DNA of 64,000 bases, taken from positions 248,001 through 312,000 of the forward strand of contig JAFDXX010000004.1 of NCBI GenBank assembly GCA_018267705.1. The letters are read 5' to 3'. Positions 19,941 to 29,600 of the stretch are shown here, piece after piece; the stretch's first letter is position 1, and each line of letters starts with the position of its first letter. The stretch is from Bacteroidota bacterium. GTDB taxonomy: Bacteria; Bacteroidota; Bacteroidia; Chitinophagales; Chitinophagaceae. The translations under genes and the position numbers were made by a program. The notes beneath the pieces were generated by a model that saw only the letters and a list, made by a program, of their open reading frames with translations, was not told the DNA's origin and did no database searches.

Positions 19941-20873
19941 TTATATTTTTTGGAATGCTCTTGTAGTGGCTTTAGTGCCTTCAACTAATTGAATAAAAAT
20001 ATCGTTTAATGAGGGTAATATTTCGTTAAACGATTCTATTGTTAAATTTTGTTGAATTAAATATTGCAACACATCATTGCTTTTATATCCGTTATTTATT
20101 TTTACGGTTAATGCATTGGCTTTTTGTTCAATTACTTCAAATGTAGAGCTGTTAAGGGTTGCAGGAACTTCGTATAATTTAATACCAAATTTGTTTTCTT
20201 TAAATTGTTGTTTTACATCGTGTACAGATCCGTCTAAAATTTTCTTTCCAAGATTTACTAAAACAATATGATCACATATTTCTTCTACTTGTTCCATTCT
20301 GTGTGTACTAAATATTATTGTGCTTCCTCTTTGTGCCAAACCGTAAATTTCATCTTTAATTAAATTGGCATTTATAGGGTCTAGTCCACTAAAAGGTTCA
20401 TCTAAAATTATTAGCTTAGGTTCGTGTAAAACGGTGGTAACAAATTGTAATTTTTGACTCATTCCTTTGCTTAAATCTTCTACTTTTTTATTCCACCAAC
20501 TTTGCATTTCAAGGCGTTGAAACCAAAATTTTATTTTTTCTGCTGCTTCGGTTTTGCTTAATCCTTTTAGTTGAGCTAAATACATTGCCTGCTCTCCAAT
20601 TTTCATTTTTTTATATAAGCCACGCTCTTCCGGCATGTAACCAATTTTAGAAATATCGTTTAATGGATCAAACTTTTTTCCGTCAAAAATTATTTCACCG
20701 TTATCGGAAAAAAATATTCCGGTAATCATTCGTAGTAATGTGGTTTTGCCTGCACCGTTTGGGCCAAGTAAACCAAAAATGCTTCCTTTATTTATACTAA
20801 AACTAATATCATCTACTGCCTTTTGTGTGGCATAATATTTTTTTAGGTTATGTAATTCTAAAATGGTGTTCAT
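19941..20873 (-). CDS. ABC transporter ATP-binding protein (NatA-like)
   Basis: The 310-aa nucleotide-binding subunit has Walker A GPNGAGKTTLL, a Q-loop at GYMPEERGLY, signature LSKGMSQKL, Walker B LIILDEPFSGLDP and switch His in STHRME. The C-terminal 80 residues match the extra domain of drug/Na+ exporter ATPases (DUF4162-like). It is the first gene of a two-gene operon with the NatB-like permease. A minus-strand promoter should lie in the gap 20874-20979, but I found no clear consensus there. Confidence 0.9.
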   Translation of the reverse strand: MNTILELHNLKKYYATQKAVDDISFSINKGSIFGLLGPNGAGKTTLLRMITGIFFSDNGEIIFDGKKFDPLNDISKIGYMPEERGLYKKMKIGEQAMYLAQLKGLSKTEAAEKIKFWFQRLEMQSWWNKKVEDLSKGMSQKLQFVTTVLHEPKLIILDEPFSGLDPINANLIKDEIYGLAQRGSTIIFSTHRMEQVEEICDHIVLVNLGKKILDGSVHDVKQQFKENKFGIKLYEVPATLNSSTFEVIEQKANALTVKINNGYKSNDVLQYLIQQNLTIESFNEILPSLNDIFIQLVEGTKATTRAFQKI

Positions 20874-20979
20874 GATTTTTTTTGTTTGAAGAATAACAAC
20901 TGTTAGTTTAAAATTGAAAGTATTACAAAATGACTAACAAATTTTAATAAGTTTTATAAAGGGGGGAAATATGTTAGTA

Positions 20980-21402
20980 TTATTTTAAAAGTAATTTTTC
21001 AAAACGTTTTAAATCGTTTAATTCATTGGCGGTTAATTGTTGTTTTTTATTAATTTTTGTTTGAAGCAATAATACTTGTTTGTGTTGCGGATATTTTATT
21101 AAAATGGCAGCAATTGTATTTTCTATATTTTCATTTTTTTGAAATAAAGGTTTACTTGTGTTGGCAGGAGTTTTATCTCTAGTGGGCATTTTTAAAATGG
21201 TTGCTTCTAAAGTGGCTAACCAATTGGTGGGTATGTCTTTTACTTTTAATGCTTTTTGATGCAAACCTTGTAATTGCTTTTTACTTAAGCTACCTCTTTC
21301 TTCGTATTGATGCATTAAACTCATAATAAACAATGCATCGGGATTGTGTTGGTAGCAGGCATTTAAAATTTTATCTATAATATCTAATTTGCTTTTATTC
21401 AT
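20980..21402 (-). CDS. Conserved small hypothetical protein (140 aa)
   Basis: I do not recognise a domain. The product is mainly helical, Lys/Leu/Gln-rich and soluble, with no signal peptide. N-terminal helices (SKLDIIDKILNACYQHNPDALFIMSLMHQYEERG) and a C-terminal helical pair (KQQLTANELNDLKRFEKLLLK) flank a polar linker near residues 80-95. It starts only 6 nt after the LolD stop codon and is therefore probably co-transcribed with it. Codon use is like the neighbours. A lineage-specific accessory protein is as far as the evidence goes. Confidence 0.6.
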   Translation of the reverse strand: MNKSKLDIIDKILNACYQHNPDALFIMSLMHQYEERGSLSKKQLQGLHQKALKVKDIPTNWLATLEATILKMPTRDKTPANTSKPLFQKNENIENTIAAILIKYPQHKQVLLLQTKINKKQQLTANELNDLKRFEKLLLK

Positions 21403-21408
21403 GCGTAA

Positions 21409-22062
21409 TTATTCAACCATTAATCCGTCTTTCATATGTAAAATTCTACTGCTTAAAGCTGCTAATTCTTCATTATGTGTTACAATTAAAAATGTTTGTT
21501 GTAATTCGTTTTTTAACTGCACAAATAATTGATGCAATTCTCTAGCATGCTTGCTGTCTAAGTTTCCTGTAGGTTCATCTGCAAACACTAACGAGGGTTT
21601 ATTTATTAAGGCTCTTGCCACTGCAACGCGTTGTTGTTCTCCGCCACTTAATTGTTGTGGTTTATTTTCTAATCTGTTTTTTAAACCTAATAATTCTAAT
21701 AATTTTTTAGCTTCTTGTTTTACCACCTGTTTTTTTTTGTTAGCAATCCATCCGGGAATACAAACATTTTCTATAGCTGTAAACTCCGGTAATAAATGAT
21801 GAAATTGGAAAACAAAGCCAATATGTTTATTTCTAAAAGCTGCTAATGTTTTTCCTTTTAATAAATGAATGGGTTGATTGTTTAAAAATATTTCACCTTT
21901 ATCTGCTTTGTCTAATGTTCCTAAAATATGCAACAAAGTACTTTTGCCTGCACCCGATGAGCCCACAATAGAAACAATCTCTCCTTTATTGATGGCAACA
22001 TCAACACCTTTTAAAACATTTACTTCTCCGTAACTTTTATAAATATTAACCGCTTTTAGCAT
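21409..22062 (-). CDS. lolD: Lipoprotein-releasing ABC transporter ATPase (LolD-like)
   Basis: The chosen ATG at 22060-22062 gives MLKAVNIYKSYGE, the usual LolD start. An in-frame ATG nine codons upstream would add MYVYKELNS, which has no family counterpart. The 217-aa ATPase has Walker A GSSGAGKSTLL, signature LSGGEQQRVAVARAL, Walker B LVFADEPTGNLD and the H-loop in THNEEL. LolD powers LolCE, which moves lipoproteins from the inner membrane toward the outer membrane. MacB-type partners use very similar ATPases, and no permease gene is adjacent, so the partner is inferred. Confidence 0.87.
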   Translation of the reverse strand: MLKAVNIYKSYGEVNVLKGVDVAINKGEIVSIVGSSGAGKSTLLHILGTLDKADKGEIFLNNQPIHLLKGKTLAAFRNKHIGFVFQFHHLLPEFTAIENVCIPGWIANKKKQVVKQEAKKLLELLGLKNRLENKPQQLSGGEQQRVAVARALINKPSLVFADEPTGNLDSKHARELHQLFVQLKNELQQTFLIVTHNEELAALSSRILHMKDGLMVE

Positions 22063-22147
22063 ACTGTTTAATTCTTTGTAAACATACAAAAGCAGGTTTG
22101 TATGGCAATTATAGCGTATAAAATATTTTATGAAGTAAAAACTGCAA

Positions 22148-22178
22148 TTTGGTAGTTTAAATTATACGGCTACATTTG
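22148..22178 (+). promoter_or_regulatory. Bacteroidota-type promoter TTTG-N19-TAnnTTTG
   Basis: TTTG at 22148-22151 and TACATTTG at 22171-22178 are separated by exactly 19 nt, a perfect match to the Bacteroidota housekeeping (sigma ABfr-type) promoter. The DUF2795 ATG follows 15 nt later, so the leader would be only a few bases long. Confidence 0.8.
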
Positions 22179-22193
22179 CAAAAATTTGAAATT

Positions 22194-22418
22194 ATGTTTT
22201 GGAGTTTAGAATTGGCAAGTTATTTAGAAGAAGCTCCCTGGCCGGCAACTAAAGATGAATTGATTGATTACAGCATTAGAAGCGGTGCACCTATTGAGGT
22301 TGTTGAAAATTTGCAAGAGTTAGAAGATGACGGTGCAGAGGTATATGAAAGTATTGAAGATATTTGGCCCGATTATCCAAGTCAGGAAGATTTTATGTTT
22401 AATGAAGACGAATATTAA
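22194..22418 (+). CDS. DUF2795 domain protein (74 aa)
   Basis: The product starts MFWSLELASYL at the ATG at 22194. A TTG 18 nt earlier lies inside the -7 promoter element and is unlikely to be used. The small acidic protein contains the DUF2795 pattern PWPATKDELIDYSIRSGAPIEVVENLQEL and ends in a very acidic tail (PSQEDFMFNEDEY). This protein is strongly conserved in Bacteroidota, but its function is unknown. It has its own strong promoter and its own terminator, so it is a monocistronic, probably well expressed gene. Confidence 0.9.
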   Translation: MFWSLELASYLEEAPWPATKDELIDYSIRSGAPIEVVENLQELEDDGAEVYESIEDIWPDYPSQEDFMFNEDEY

Positions 22419-22442
22419 TGGCTTCATTAAAAAAAAATAATG

Positions 22443-22465
22443 CCCCGTATTATACGGGGTTTTTT
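22443..22465 (+). terminator. Rho-independent terminator of the DUF2795 gene
   Basis: A 7-bp stem (22443-22449 with 22453-22459) closes a 3-nt loop and is followed by six T. It lies 24 nt after the DUF2795 stop codon. Confidence 0.88.
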
Positions 22466-22494
22466 ATTTTATGAAAATCTGCAATTCAAAATAG

Positions 22495-22502
22495 TATTTT
22501 TG
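22495..22502 (+). promoter_or_regulatory. Putative -7 element (TATTTTTG) for the HD hydrolase
   Basis: TATTTTTG fits TAnnTTTG and is 5 nt before the ATG, implying an almost leaderless mRNA. The -33 region (TATG near 22471) is only a partial match. Confidence 0.4.
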
Positions 22503-22507
22503 ATTAT

Positions 22508-23716
22508 ATGAATGAAAAAAGAAAAATTATTAACGATCCCGTTTATGGTTTCATCACCATTAATCATCCGTTATTATTTCAAATAATTGCCCATCCTTAT
22601 TATCAGCGTTTAAGAAGAATACATCAAATGGCATTGGCTTATTTGGTGTATCCCGGAGCTGTACATACAAGGTTGCATCATTCATTGGGGGCTTATCATT
22701 TAATGTGCAATGCGTTGAATGAATTAAAAGCAAAAGGTGTAAACATTACAGAAGAAGAAAATATTGCTGCCAAAGCTGCTATTTTATTGCACGATGTTGG
22801 TCATGGCCCATTTTCTCACGCCTTAGAAAATCAGTTATTAAAAGGCGTTCATCACGAAGAATTGAGCTTGCAAATTATGTATGCCATGAATGAAGATTTG
22901 AATGGTGCATTAACAATGGCCATAGACATCTTCACTGATAAGCATCCTAAAAAATTCTTGCATCAATTAGTGAGTGGACAATTAGATGTTGACCGCATGG
23001 ATTATTTAACTAGAGATAGTTTTTTTACAGGCGTTAGCGAAGGTGTTATTGGTTACGACAGAATTTTAAAAATGTTGGTAGTACATAACGGTGAATTAAT
23101 GGTAGAAGAAAAGGGTATTTACAGTATTGAAAAATTTTTAGTGGCTCGCAGGCAAATGTATTGGCAGGTTTACTTGCACAAAACAGTATTGGCTGCAGAA
23201 AAAATGTTAGTGAATATTTTGAAAAGGGTTAGATACTTAATTGAGAAGGGAGATAACAATTTGCAAACAGGTACTACCGTTGATTATTTTTTACACGATT
23301 TTAAAGGAACCATAACTAAAGAAGTATTGCAACGTTTTTGTGCGTTAGATGATATAGATTTTTCTTTTGCTGTAAAAAAATGGAGCCATCATTCAGATAA
23401 GGTTTTGAACGAATTGTGCAACAGACTACTAAACAGAAAATTGTTGAAAGTTAAAATTCAATCAGACGAATTTGATGCTGCTTTTCTTCAACAAAAAATA
23501 AAAGAAACTGCAACACAATTAAACATAACTGAAGAAGAAGCAAGCTATTTTGCTTTTAGCGGAGAAGCCGTAAATACTTTATACAAAACAGAAGATGAAA
23601 AAATAAATATTTTGTTTAAAGATGGCACCGTAAAAAGTATTTCTGCAATTGATGATGCACTTATTCATCAAACTATTTCTTCGCCTGTTAAAAAATTCTA
23701 CATTTGTTCGTTATGA
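22508..23716 (+). CDS. HD domain phosphohydrolase (dGTPase/SAMHD1-like superfamily)
   Basis: The 402-aa protein has the metal-binding series of HD hydrolases: HTRLHHSLGAYHL near residues 53-65, LLHDVGHGPFSHAL near 92-105, and a later Asp in DVDRMDYLTRDSFFTG. This layout is that of the YdhJ/SAMHD1-like group, which hydrolyses nucleoside triphosphates in some members. The true substrate here is unknown. The C-terminal half lacks a recognised domain. Divergent LolD and terminated DUF2795 neighbours suggest an independent gene. Confidence 0.88.
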   Translation: MNEKRKIINDPVYGFITINHPLLFQIIAHPYYQRLRRIHQMALAYLVYPGAVHTRLHHSLGAYHLMCNALNELKAKGVNITEEENIAAKAAILLHDVGHGPFSHALENQLLKGVHHEELSLQIMYAMNEDLNGALTMAIDIFTDKHPKKFLHQLVSGQLDVDRMDYLTRDSFFTGVSEGVIGYDRILKMLVVHNGELMVEEKGIYSIEKFLVARRQMYWQVYLHKTVLAAEKMLVNILKRVRYLIEKGDNNLQTGTTVDYFLHDFKGTITKEVLQRFCALDDIDFSFAVKKWSHHSDKVLNELCNRLLNRKLLKVKIQSDEFDAAFLQQKIKETATQLNITEEEASYFAFSGEAVNTLYKTEDEKINILFKDGTVKSISAIDDALIHQTISSPVKKFYICSL

Positions 23717-23790
23717 TAAACAAAGGGTTAAGAAATCTGACCTCTTTTATAAAGAAAACGAGTACAATTAGGGAGATGTAGTAAACTAAC

Positions 23791-24075
23791 TTAGCTATAT
23801 CCAAATATGAACTTTTTAAAAAAGCGAAGACAAGAACATAAAAAATAACTGCAAGAGTTATAAAGTGATTTTTTAGGGATTAAAAAATCGTTTTTATAAA
23901 AAAGATAATAACTGTAAGCTATATTATAAATTGCCAAAGATAATAACGATAAATTTGTATAAGGATTGGAATCCACCAAGTATAAACTAATTAAAAGTAC
24001 AATATTAAGCAGAGAAAATAGGTAAAATATTTCATCAACCTGTCGGTTAAAATTTTTTAAAATGGTATCTCGCAA
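23791..24075 (-). CDS. Doubtful small membrane ORF (94 aa)
   Basis: The frame opens with a TTG and encodes about two hydrophobic segments (IFYLFSLLNIVLLISLYLV and LSLLSLAIYNIAYSYYLFY). It overlaps the 5' end of the plus-strand ORF 24062-24355 by 14 nt. Codons are AT-rich as in real genes, but there is no ATG, no family match that I recognise and no promoter. It may be a chance ORF or a relic. Confidence 0.25.
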   Translation of the reverse strand: MRDTILKNFNRQVDEIFYLFSLLNIVLLISLYLVDSNPYTNLSLLSLAIYNIAYSYYLFYKNDFLIPKKSLYNSCSYFLCSCLRFFKKFIFGYS

Positions 24076-24355
24076 TTTATTTATTAAAGGCCTTTTAGTT
24101 ATTGGTTATACTTTTCTTGTATTTAGTTATATTAAAAATAAACAAATTAAATTTTATAGTTTTCGATTTCAAAAATTTATTGCATACGAGAAAATTGCAT
24201 CCATATTTATACTACTTGCGGCAACAACAACTTTAGTATTTTCTTTTTATTATTTCAAAGAAGAAAAAATTGATTCAATTAGAAAAAGCAATTTTATGTT
24301 GGTGATATTTCTGTTGTTTCTTACTGCTGTTATTTTGCAAATTTGCAAAGTTTAA
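24062..24355 (+). CDS. Small membrane protein, unknown (97 aa)
   Basis: The ORF starts with ATG and encodes about three transmembrane helices (LFIKGLLVIGYTFLVFSYI, IASIFILLAATTTLVFSFYYF, FMLVIFLLFLTAVILQI) separated by short basic loops. I recognise no family. Third-codon bases are mostly A/T as in neighbouring real genes. It ends 48 nt before lpxD, and the lpxD promoter overlaps its last codons. The 345 nt between the HD gene stop and this ORF contain only the doubtful minus-strand ORF. Confidence 0.5.
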   Translation: MVSRNLFIKGLLVIGYTFLVFSYIKNKQIKFYSFRFQKFIAYEKIASIFILLAATTTLVFSFYYFKEEKIDSIRKSNFMLVIFLLFLTAVILQICKV

Positions 24356-24373
24356 ATATTAGGAATATGTTTG
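24342..24373 (+). promoter_or_regulatory. Putative lpxD promoter (TTTG-N20-TATGTTTG)
   Basis: TTTG at 24342-24345 and TATGTTTG at 24366-24373 match both Bacteroidota elements with a 20-nt spacer. The lpxD ATG lies 30 nt downstream. Confidence 0.55.
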
Positions 24374-24403
24374 CTAATTGCTTAAACTTCAAGTAAACAG
24401 AAT

Positions 24404-25450
24404 ATGACATTTACTGCACAACAAATTGCTTTGCTGATTAATGCAAAAATTGAAGGAGATGAAACTGCTGCTGTAGCTTCTTTCGGTAAAATTGAAGAAG
24501 CCCAAAAAGGTCAATTGGCTTTTTTGGCAAATCCTAAATATGAAGAACATCTTTACACAACCAAAGCATCTATTATTATTATTAATGATAGTCTTGAATT
24601 GAAGCAAAAAGTGAACGCAACTTTATTACGTGTTCCCGATGCTTATGTAGCATTTGCAGGTTTGTTAAGCAAGTATCAGGAAATAGTTACACAACAATTA
24701 TCCGGTATTCAAGAACCATCGTTTATTGCTAAAACAGCTCAATTAGGCGAGCAAGTTTTTATTGCAGCATTTGTATATGTTAGTGAAGAAGTAAGCATTG
24801 GTAATAATGTAAAAATATTTGCAGGGGCTTTTATTGGCAACAATGTAAAAATTGGTAACAATGCTATTATTCATGCCGGTGTAAAAATTTATAATGAATG
24901 TATTATTGGCAACAATGTAACCATACATGCAGGAACAGTAATTGGTAGTGATGGTTTTGGTTTTGCACCATTGGCAGATGGTACATTTAAAAAAGTACCG
25001 CAAATTGGTAATGTTATAGTTGAAGATAATGTTGAAATAGGAGCAAATACAACAATTGACAGAGCTACTATTGGCTCAACTATTATTAAAGCAGGAGCAA
25101 AATTGGATAATCTGATTCAGGTTGCTCATAATGTTGAAATAGGCAATAATACAGTCATTGCAGCCCAAAGCGGTATTAGCGGCAGTACTAAATTAGGGAG
25201 AAATGTTATGGTTGGCGGACAGGCAGGAATTGTTGGGCATATAACAATTGCAGATGGCAGTAAAATAAATGCTCAAAGCGGCGTTACAAAATCTATTAAA
25301 GAAACTAATACAGCAGTAACCGGCTCTCCGGCTTACGATTATACAGCTTCATTAAGAAGCCAGGTAGCAACAAGAAATTTACCCGATTTAGAAAAACGTG
25401 TAAAAGAACTAGAAAAATTAGTACAACAATTACTGGCTGAAAAAGTGTAA
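24404..25450 (+). CDS. lpxD: UDP-3-O-acylglucosamine N-acyltransferase LpxD
   Basis: The 348-aa protein has the LpxD plan. An N-terminal uridine-binding domain (about residues 1-100, with [17 protein letters not shown]) is followed by a long left-handed beta helix of hexapeptide repeats ([21 protein letters not shown]), and a short C-terminal helix ([16 protein letters not shown]). The catalytic His is in QVAHNVEIG. It adds the N-linked 3-hydroxyacyl chain in lipid A synthesis. A second lipid A gene is not adjacent, which is unusual because lpxD often sits beside lpxC-fabZ in this phylum. Confidence 0.95.
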   Translation: MTFTAQQIALLINAKIEGDETAAVASFGKIEEAQKGQLAFLANPKYEEHLYTTKASIIIINDSLELKQKVNATLLRVPDAYVAFAGLLSKYQEIVTQQLSGIQEPSFIAKTAQLGEQVFIAAFVYVSEEVSIGNNVKIFAGAFIGNNVKIGNNAIIHAGVKIYNECIIGNNVTIHAGTVIGSDGFGFAPLADGTFKKVPQIGNVIVEDNVEIGANTTIDRATIGSTIIKAGAKLDNLIQVAHNVEIGNNTVIAAQSGISGSTKLGRNVMVGGQAGIVGHITIADGSKINAQSGVTKSIKETNTAVTGSPAYDYTASLRSQVATRNLPDLEKRVKELEKLVQQLLAEKV

Positions 25451-25480
25451 GTAATTAAAAAATATTCGTATTTATTTTAA

Positions 25481-25517
25481 AAAACATTCTGCAAATTTTA
25501 CACTTGCAGAATGTTTT
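25481..25517. terminator. Bidirectional terminator between lpxD and the RND operon
   Basis: A perfect 14-bp stem (25481-25494 with 25504-25517) and 9-nt loop, with A run before and T run within the arm, lie between two convergent genes and can serve both. Confidence 0.85.
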
Positions 25518-25529
25518 GATATGAGAGTT

Positions 25530-26615
25530 TTAAATAACAACAGCACCTTCTTTTATTTCATCATTTGCATTAATAATTACCTGTTCTCCTTCTTTTAGTA
25601 AACCTGTAATAGCAACTTTTCCGTTTGTTTCATTTGTTGTGGTAACATCAACTTTTACTGTTTTATTATTTCGTACAACTAAAACATATTTGCGTTGAGT
25701 AGAAGTTACAACTGCCGAAGTCGGAACCACTAATGAAGCATCATTGCCACTTGATTTTACAATTACATCTGCATACATACCCGGTGTAAGCGTACCGTCA
25801 TTTTGTACATCTGCTTCTACTCTTTCAAAACGGTATTGTGTATTTACATTATCCGATTTTCTGCTTATTACTGCACTTATTTTTCTGTTGTTTAAAGCAG
25901 TAATGTAAAAAGTTACAGAATCTTTTTCTTTAAGTGTAGAAAAATTTTCGGGTAAATCAATTAATAATCTTAAATGGTTTATCTGCTTCAATTCTAACAT
26001 TGGTTTATCTTTTAAAGTTGCACTTGCTAAAGCACCTTCATGTGTGTTGCGTTCGGTAATAACGCCGTTAAAAGGTGCAGTTATGTTTAAATAAGAAATC
26101 ATTGTTTGTTGCATTTGCCAATTGGCTTTTTCTTGTTGGCATAAAATACTATCTTCTTCAACTTTAGATTTTGCAATTGATAAATCTAACGGAGAAATGG
26201 CACCTGCTGTTTTAGAGGCTTGCAATAAGCGATTGTAATTTTCTTTTACAACAATAAAATCAACTTTTGCTTTTGTGTATTTTTCTTTTGCTTGTACACT
26301 TGCTTGTTCTAATTCTGGTGCTTCTAATGTCATTAACAATTCACCTGTTTTTACGGAAGAACCAATATCTACATATACTTTTTTTACATAACCGTTCACT
26401 TTCGGAAAAATACTTATTTCTCTATAGGCCGCTAATTGAGCGGGCAGTTTAATGGTTGCTGCTAAGTTTTCTTTGGTAACAGTTGCAAAACTGTAATGAG
26501 GGGCTGTTGGCGTTTGTGCTGCTTTCTGTTCATCTGTATGTTTATTAGAACACGATAGTAATATAAACGCAAGAAATAAAATTTTTGTAATAGCAATATT
26601 TCTATATGTTGTCAT
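25530..26615 (-). CDS. RND efflux periplasmic adaptor (HlyD/MFP family), lipoprotein
   Basis: The 361-aa adaptor has a lipoprotein signal (ILFLAFILLSCSNK). It then shows the barrel-sandwich half-motif KVNGYVKKVYVDIGSSVKTGELLMTLEAPEL, an alpha hairpin, the second lipoyl half (NITAPFNGVITERNTHEGALA) and beta-barrel and membrane-proximal domains. It links the inner-membrane pump to the TolC-like channel. It is the last gene of the operon, 29 nt after the pump gene, which is an unusual order because the adaptor is commonly before the pump. Confidence 0.92.
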   Translation of the reverse strand: MTTYRNIAITKILFLAFILLSCSNKHTDEQKAAQTPTAPHYSFATVTKENLAATIKLPAQLAAYREISIFPKVNGYVKKVYVDIGSSVKTGELLMTLEAPELEQASVQAKEKYTKAKVDFIVVKENYNRLLQASKTAGAISPLDLSIAKSKVEEDSILCQQEKANWQMQQTMISYLNITAPFNGVITERNTHEGALASATLKDKPMLELKQINHLRLLIDLPENFSTLKEKDSVTFYITALNNRKISAVISRKSDNVNTQYRFERVEADVQNDGTLTPGMYADVIVKSSGNDASLVVPTSAVVTSTQRKYVLVVRNNKTVKVDVTTTNETNGKVAITGLLKEGEQVIINANDEIKEGAVVI

Positions 26616-26644
26616 CTTAAATATATTATAGTTTATAAATTAAT

Positions 26645-29600
26645 TTATTTGTTAATATCATCTTCAGGTAATAATGAAATTGAATGGAAAGATTTTTTTT
26701 GTTGTATCCAACCATATACTAATGGCACAATAAATAAGGCAGCAAAGGTTGATGCAATTAATCCGCCAATTACTGCACGCCCTAAAGGTGCAGATTGATC
26801 TCCCGATTCTCCTATACCACTTGCCATTGGTATCATGCCTGCAATCATTGCAAGACTTGTCATTAATATAGGCCTTAGCCTTATACCTGCTGCTACACTT
26901 GCTGCTTTAAATGGATCTCTATATTCTAATCTTAATGATTCGGCATTGGTTACAATTAAAATTGCATTGGCAACAGAAATACCAACCGACATAATGATGC
27001 CCATGTATGATTGAAGGTTTAATGTGGAATGTGTTGCCAATAATAATAACATTGAACCTAACAGCACTGCAGGAACTGTTGATAAAACTGAGACAGATAA
27101 CCCGAAAGATTGATAGTTAGCTGCCAGTAATAGTAATATAACAATTATTGCTGCTATTAAACCACTTTGTAATGAACCTAATGTTTCGGTTAATAATGAT
27201 GACATTCCTTTTATTTCTATTATAGTTCCTATTGGTGGTTTGCCTAATCCATCAATTGTTTTTTGAACAGCTTGTGTGGCAGCACCCAAATCTTTTTTAT
27301 AAATATTTGCACTTACGGTTACAAATCTTCTTGGCCCGCTTCTGTCGTATTCTCCGGGTAATGTGTCTGTTGTAATAGTTGCTATATCTGAAAGAATTGG
27401 CCTTGCTTGTCCTTTCACTAATGGAATAGATTGTAATTGTTGCATTGAATTCATAATATATTCCGGAACTTGTACTTGCACTTGATAAGTATAAGCAACA
27501 CGTTTATCAAGCCATTGATTTTTTTCTGTAAATCTGCTGGATGAAGTAGCATCTGTAATACTTCTTGCTACATCATTCAATTTTAAGTTCATTTGTGCTA
27601 AGCGGTATCTATCAATAGTAATATTAATTACAGGAAATGCTTGCGGTTGTGCTATTTGTACATCGCGTAAATAATCTTTCTGTTGTAATTGATTAACAAG
27701 TTTAGTAGCAACAGATTTTATATCGTTATAATTTTTTCCTGCAATTCTTACTTCAATAGGTGTTGCTGCACCTTGAGCCATTATTTTTTCGGTTAATTCA
27801 ATAGGCTCAAACGATAATCTTAACTGAGGATATTTTGATAGTATATTTTTTCTTAATATATCTTTCAACTCATCCATATTTGCTTTATAATCTTCATTTA
27901 ATTTTATTTGCAAAACAGCTTCGTTAGTACCGCTATTAAATACATATAAATTACTGCTGCCATAACTGCTGGGTACAATTCCAACATAACCTGAAGAAAT
28001 TTCAATGTTTTTATGTACAGTAGAATCAATAATTTTCAAGATATTTTTTGCTGTATTTTCTGTTACTTCTAACCTTGTTCCATCAGGTTCTTTTATTCTT
28101 ATTTGAATTTGACCAACATTGTTTTTAGGCAATAAATCTTTTCCTATTGTTACAAAGCATATTCCTGCAAATGCTAGAATAACAATTAAATAAATACTTA
28201 CAATCCATTTTCTTTTGGGCATCCATTTATTTAATTTTCTTTCTAAACCTACTTTTAGTTTTTGAAATAAATTATTTTCTTCTTGATGCTTTTCATCTTG
28301 CTTAGTATGCACATTTACTTCTGTTATTTCTTTATTATCTAGTGCCATGCCGGCATGTGCATGAAATAAGTTGTGTTTATAATGAAACATGTTTTCTTTT
28401 AATAACCAAACCGATAAAATAGGTACTAAAGTTTGTGCTGCTATAAAAGAAATAATCATTGCAAAAGCAATAGATAATGAAAGAGGGAGAAACATTGCTT
28501 TAGGTACACCATTCATTACAAACGATGGAGCAAACACGGCAAGAATACATAACAAAATTAACAGTAGTGGAAATGATATTTCTGTGCAAGCATCTAATAT
28601 TGCTTGCTTTTTTGTTTTGCCCATTTCTAAGTGCTGATGTATGTTTTCTATTGTTACGGTTGCTTGGTCAACCAATATTCCAATGGCTAATGCTAAACCG
28701 CTTAATGTCATAATATTAATGGTTTGCCCAAGCATTTTTAAAAATAAAACAGCATTTAAAACAGCAACAGGAATAGTAATAATAACTATTAAACTGCTTC
28801 GCCAATCTTTTAAAAATAGTAGTACAACTAAGCCTGTTAGTACAGCACCTAAAATACCTTCTGTCATTAAACTTTTTGCAGCATTCATTACAAAAACAGA
28901 TTGATCAAATTCATAACTCACATTTACATCATTGGGTAATAAATTTTGCATCTCGGGTATTTTGCCTTTAAGGCTTTGTACTACTTCCCATGTAGAAGCA
29001 TCTGCTGTTTTAACTACAGGAATATAAATTGAACGTTTCCCGTTTACTAAAGCATAATCTACGGTTATATCAGATGCATCGGCAACTTTAGCAACATCAC
29101 GAATAAATACAGTAGCATTATCTTTTGTTTTGATAGAGATGTTTTCAAAATCTTCAACCTTATCTTCTAATGAATTAAGATTTGTTACATACATAATACT
29201 ATCTACTCTTAAATTTCCTGAAGGGCTCATAATATTATTTTGTGCAACTGCACTTACAATTTCATCGGGAGATATATTGTAGGCTCTTAGTTTAGCAGGG
29301 TCTGCATTAATAACTACCGACCTTGAGTTTGCACCAAACGGTGGCGGAGCCGATAAACCTTGTATTGAAGCAAACATTGGCCTAATGCGAGTTGCAGCCA
29401 AATCATAAATTTCTTTTAGTGATTTTGTTTTACTGCTTAATACCAATTCTCCTACAGGAAGTGATGATGCATCAAACCGAATTACTTGCGGCGGTAATGC
29501 CCCCGGAGGAAAAAATTTCATGGCTCTATTTACTTGCAAAGCCACTTGTGCAGAGGCTTCGGCCATATTTGCATTTTCATAAAACGATAATTTAATTAAT

